A DNA stretch of 8,344 bases from Lachnospiraceae bacterium (GTDB lineage Bacteria; Bacillota_A; Clostridia; Lachnospirales; Lachnospiraceae): positions 1-8,344 of the forward strand of contig JAFRYJ010000213.1 in the NCBI GenBank assembly GCA_017437705.1, read 5' to 3'. Each line of letters begins with the position of its first letter. Within the stretch, counting starts at the first letter, position 1. Position numbers and translations under genes: made by a program. The notes beneath the pieces are model-generated. The model made no database searches. It saw nothing but the letters and a program-made list of their open reading frames with translations, and was not told where the DNA came from. Positions 6,581 through 8,344 of the stretch are shown piece by piece.

Positions 6581-7838
6581 GACCGTTTTCGTACAGGGAC
6601 TGCAGCGACATCATGATGCCGAACTTCGCCGAAGGCCATGTAAGCCCGCCCTGGAAATAGGCTGTATAGGGCTCCCTTAAGGGACCGTCGGCGCTGAGCT
6701 CGATGCTGGCTCCCGATATGAACGCTCCCGCCGCCATTATTACGGGATCTGAGTATCCCGGCATGTCCCAGGGCTCCGGCACCACATACGAATCAACGGC
6801 CGCTCCCCGCTGGATGCCTTCACAGAACTTTATAAGCTTATCCGGATCCCTGAAAACGACTGCCTGGATTATATCGTGACGCTCTTCTTCCGGACCGGGG
6901 ACCGTTTCAAATCCCAGCTTTGTATACACATATGATGCGAAAACCGCCGCCTTCATGGCGCTGGCAGTGACGGTGGGCGCCATAAAAAGCCCCTGCAGGA
7001 AGCTGCGGTTCGTATTAAGTGACGCACCAAGCTCCTTCCCGAGACCGGGCGCCGTAAGCCTGTAGGCCGCATTTTCTACGCATTCCTTCGTCCCCGCTAT
7101 ATATCCGCCGATGGGCGCGAGGCCGCCTCCGGGATTCTTTATCAGAGAACCCACGCACATGTCGGCTCCCACGTCGGAGGGCTCCAGCTCCTCCGTAAAC
7201 TCTCCGTAGCAGTTGTCCACCATGCAGATGACATCCGGTTTAAGGCTTTTTACAAAGCTTATAAGCTCTCCGATCTGCTTAACGGAAAAGCTGGGGCGGG
7301 GATCGTAGCCCTTAGACCTCTGAATGGTAACCAGCCTTGTTTTTTCGTTGACGGCTTCTCTTATGCCGTCATAGTCGAAGCTGCCGTCCTCCTTAAGCTC
7401 CACCTGCCTGTAGCTTATGCCGTATTCCTTAAGGGACCCCCCGCAGGGCCTTATCCCGATTATCTCCTCAAGGGTATCGTAGGGCTTTCCCGCCGGAGAA
7501 AGGAGCTCGTCTCCCGGCCTCAGGTTTCCGAACAGGGCTATGGTGAGGGCGTGGGTCCCGCAGGTGATATGGGGCCTTACCAGAGCATCCTCAGTGTGAA
7601 AAACGTCAGCATAGATCCGTTCGATCACCTCTCTGCCGTCGTCGTTGTAGCCGTAGCCCGTCGACGTTCCGAAATGACGCTCGCTGAGCCTGTTTTCCTG
7701 CATGGCTTTTATAACCTTCAGCTGGCATATCTCAGCCGTTCTGTCAATGGCCTCAAACCTGTCCTTCAGTTCATTAAGGCATCCCTCGCAGAAGCCGTAT
7801 ACCTCTTCGGAGATGCCCATGCCGCCGTATATATTCAT
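6564..7838 (-). CDS. PLP-dependent enzyme of the methionine gamma-lyase / aluminium-resistance family
   Basis: This complete 424-residue protein of the Cys/Met-metabolism-like PLP fold belongs to the family annotated 'methionine gamma-lyase family protein' or 'aluminum resistance protein' (YnbB-like in Bacillus). Visible signs: HFGTSTGYGYNDDGR (55-69), the phosphate-binding turn TCGTHAL (92-98), VDNCYGEF (207-214) with Asp208 placed to bind the cofactor ring nitrogen, and SLIKNPGGG (231-239) with Lys234 as the likely Schiff-base lysine. A cytosolic carbon-sulfur lyase or related activity is expected, but the true substrate is not established for this family. The start ATG overlaps the miaA stop by four bases (ATGA) and has a GGGGG site at 7844-7848. 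Family members are often found near miaA/hfq in Firmicutes; no hfq is seen here. Length is normal. Confidence 0.88.
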   Translation of the reverse strand: MNIYGGMGISEEVYGFCEGCLNELKDRFEAIDRTAEICQLKVIKAMQENRLSERHFGTSTGYGYNDDGREVIERIYADVFHTEDALVRPHITCGTHALTIALFGNLRPGDELLSPAGKPYDTLEEIIGIRPCGGSLKEYGISYRQVELKEDGSFDYDGIREAVNEKTRLVTIQRSKGYDPRPSFSVKQIGELISFVKSLKPDVICMVDNCYGEFTEELEPSDVGADMCVGSLIKNPGGGLAPIGGYIAGTKECVENAAYRLTAPGLGKELGASLNTNRSFLQGLFMAPTVTASAMKAAVFASYVYTKLGFETVPGPEEERHDIIQAVVFRDPDKLIKFCEGIQRGAAVDSYVVPEPWDMPGYSDPVIMAAGAFISGASIELSADGPLREPYTAYFQGGLTWPSAKFGIMMSLQSLYENGLVTLI

Positions 7839-8344
7839 ATGATCCCCCGATCTTCAAGTTCTTTCTTCATATACGCGATGATCTCATCATCGCTTTCAAA
7901 GCGGTCCTTATATATCCAAATGGCATCATCCACGGCCCTGAACCATGTCAGCTGCCTTTTTGCATAATGCCTTGTATTCTTTTTGATAAGCTCTGTGGTC
8001 TCTTCCAGCGTGCTGCTGCCGTCAAGATACGAGAAGACCTCCTTGTATCCTATAGCCTGCATTGATACCATTCCGGGAGTGCAGCCCGCTTCCGCAAGCC
8101 CTTTCACCTCATCCACAAGACCCTTTCCCAGCATGATGTCCACCCGCCGGTCAATATCGCGGTAGAGCATGCTCCGCTCTTTGGTGAGCACGAAATAGGC
8201 GCTGTTATAGGGTGATTCCTTTTTCTTTTCCGCCTCGTTATGCTCCGAGATCGGAGTGCCTGTCAGATGATAGAACTTCAGCGCCCTCATGGTGCGCTTT
8301 ACGTTGTTCTCGTGAATATTCTTATATGAAACAGGATCGATATC
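7835..8344 (-). CDS. miaA: MiaA, tRNA dimethylallyltransferase (C-terminal part, cut by window edge)
   Basis: MiaA transfers a dimethylallyl group to N6 of adenosine 37 in tRNAs that read UNN codons. The window shows the last 169 codons; the frame stays open to position 8344 and begins with DIDPVSYKNIHENNVKRTMR, so the ATG at 8288-8290 is internal. The N-terminal P-loop lies outside. Family marks are N-N-V-K-R-T-M-R-A-L near the edge, RDIDRRVDIML, SMQAIGYKEV (the conserved QAIGYKE) and RHYAKRQLTWFR (the conserved KRQxTWFR tRNA-contact region). The C-terminus has normal family form. The stop codon overlaps the start of the PLP-enzyme gene (ATGA), so the two are probably translated from one message. 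Confidence 0.95.
   Translation of the reverse strand, partial: DIDPVSYKNIHENNVKRTMRALKFYHLTGTPISEHNEAEKKKESPYNSAYFVLTKERSMLYRDIDRRVDIMLGKGLVDEVKGLAEAGCTPGMVSMQAIGYKEVFSYLDGSSTLEETTELIKKNTRHYAKRQLTWFRAVDDAIWIYKDRFESDDEIIAYMKKELEDRGII

Overview
The window is a densely packed, single-strand stretch of a bacterial chromosome. Every real gene lies on the minus strand, so the reading order runs from right to left. Gene content, gene order (miaA, aluminium-resistance/methionine-gamma-lyase-like PLP enzyme, radC, mreB, mreC, mreD, PBP2, rodA) and the look of the MreB and PBP2 proteins point to a Firmicute of class Clostridia, most likely family Lachnospiraceae. This is judged from family knowledge, not from a database search. 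No genus can be given.

Right end (about 6564-8344): the C-terminal half of miaA (tRNA dimethylallyltransferase) enters from the window edge. It overlaps by 4 bases (ATGA) a complete PLP-dependent enzyme of the 'methionine gamma-lyase family / aluminium resistance protein' type. An 80-base AT-rich gap (6484-6563) follows. It holds the only convincing promoter in the window, with an extended -10 TGTTATAAT.

Centre and left (1-6483): this promoter probably drives radC (JAMM/MPN-domain protein) followed by the complete rod-elongation cluster mreB-mreC-mreD-PBP2-rodA. Gaps here are only 6-25 bases, or genes overlap. MreB filaments, the MreC/MreD membrane scaffold, the transpeptidase PBP2 and the SEDS glycosyltransferase RodA together form the elongasome that builds the side-wall peptidoglycan. 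RodA is cut by the left edge after 148 codons.

Two things stand out. First, the PBP2 coding sequence is broken by a one-base frameshift near 1559-1564, just before the catalytic part. Restoring one base gives a continuous protein of about 940 residues. Second, that protein is far longer than usual PBP2s because about 230-240 extra residues sit inside the transpeptidase domain, upstream of the SxxK motif. Otherwise this is an ordinary housekeeping region. I see no mobile elements, CRISPR arrays, RNA genes, defence genes or biosynthetic clusters, and no gene-free stretch longer than 80 bases.
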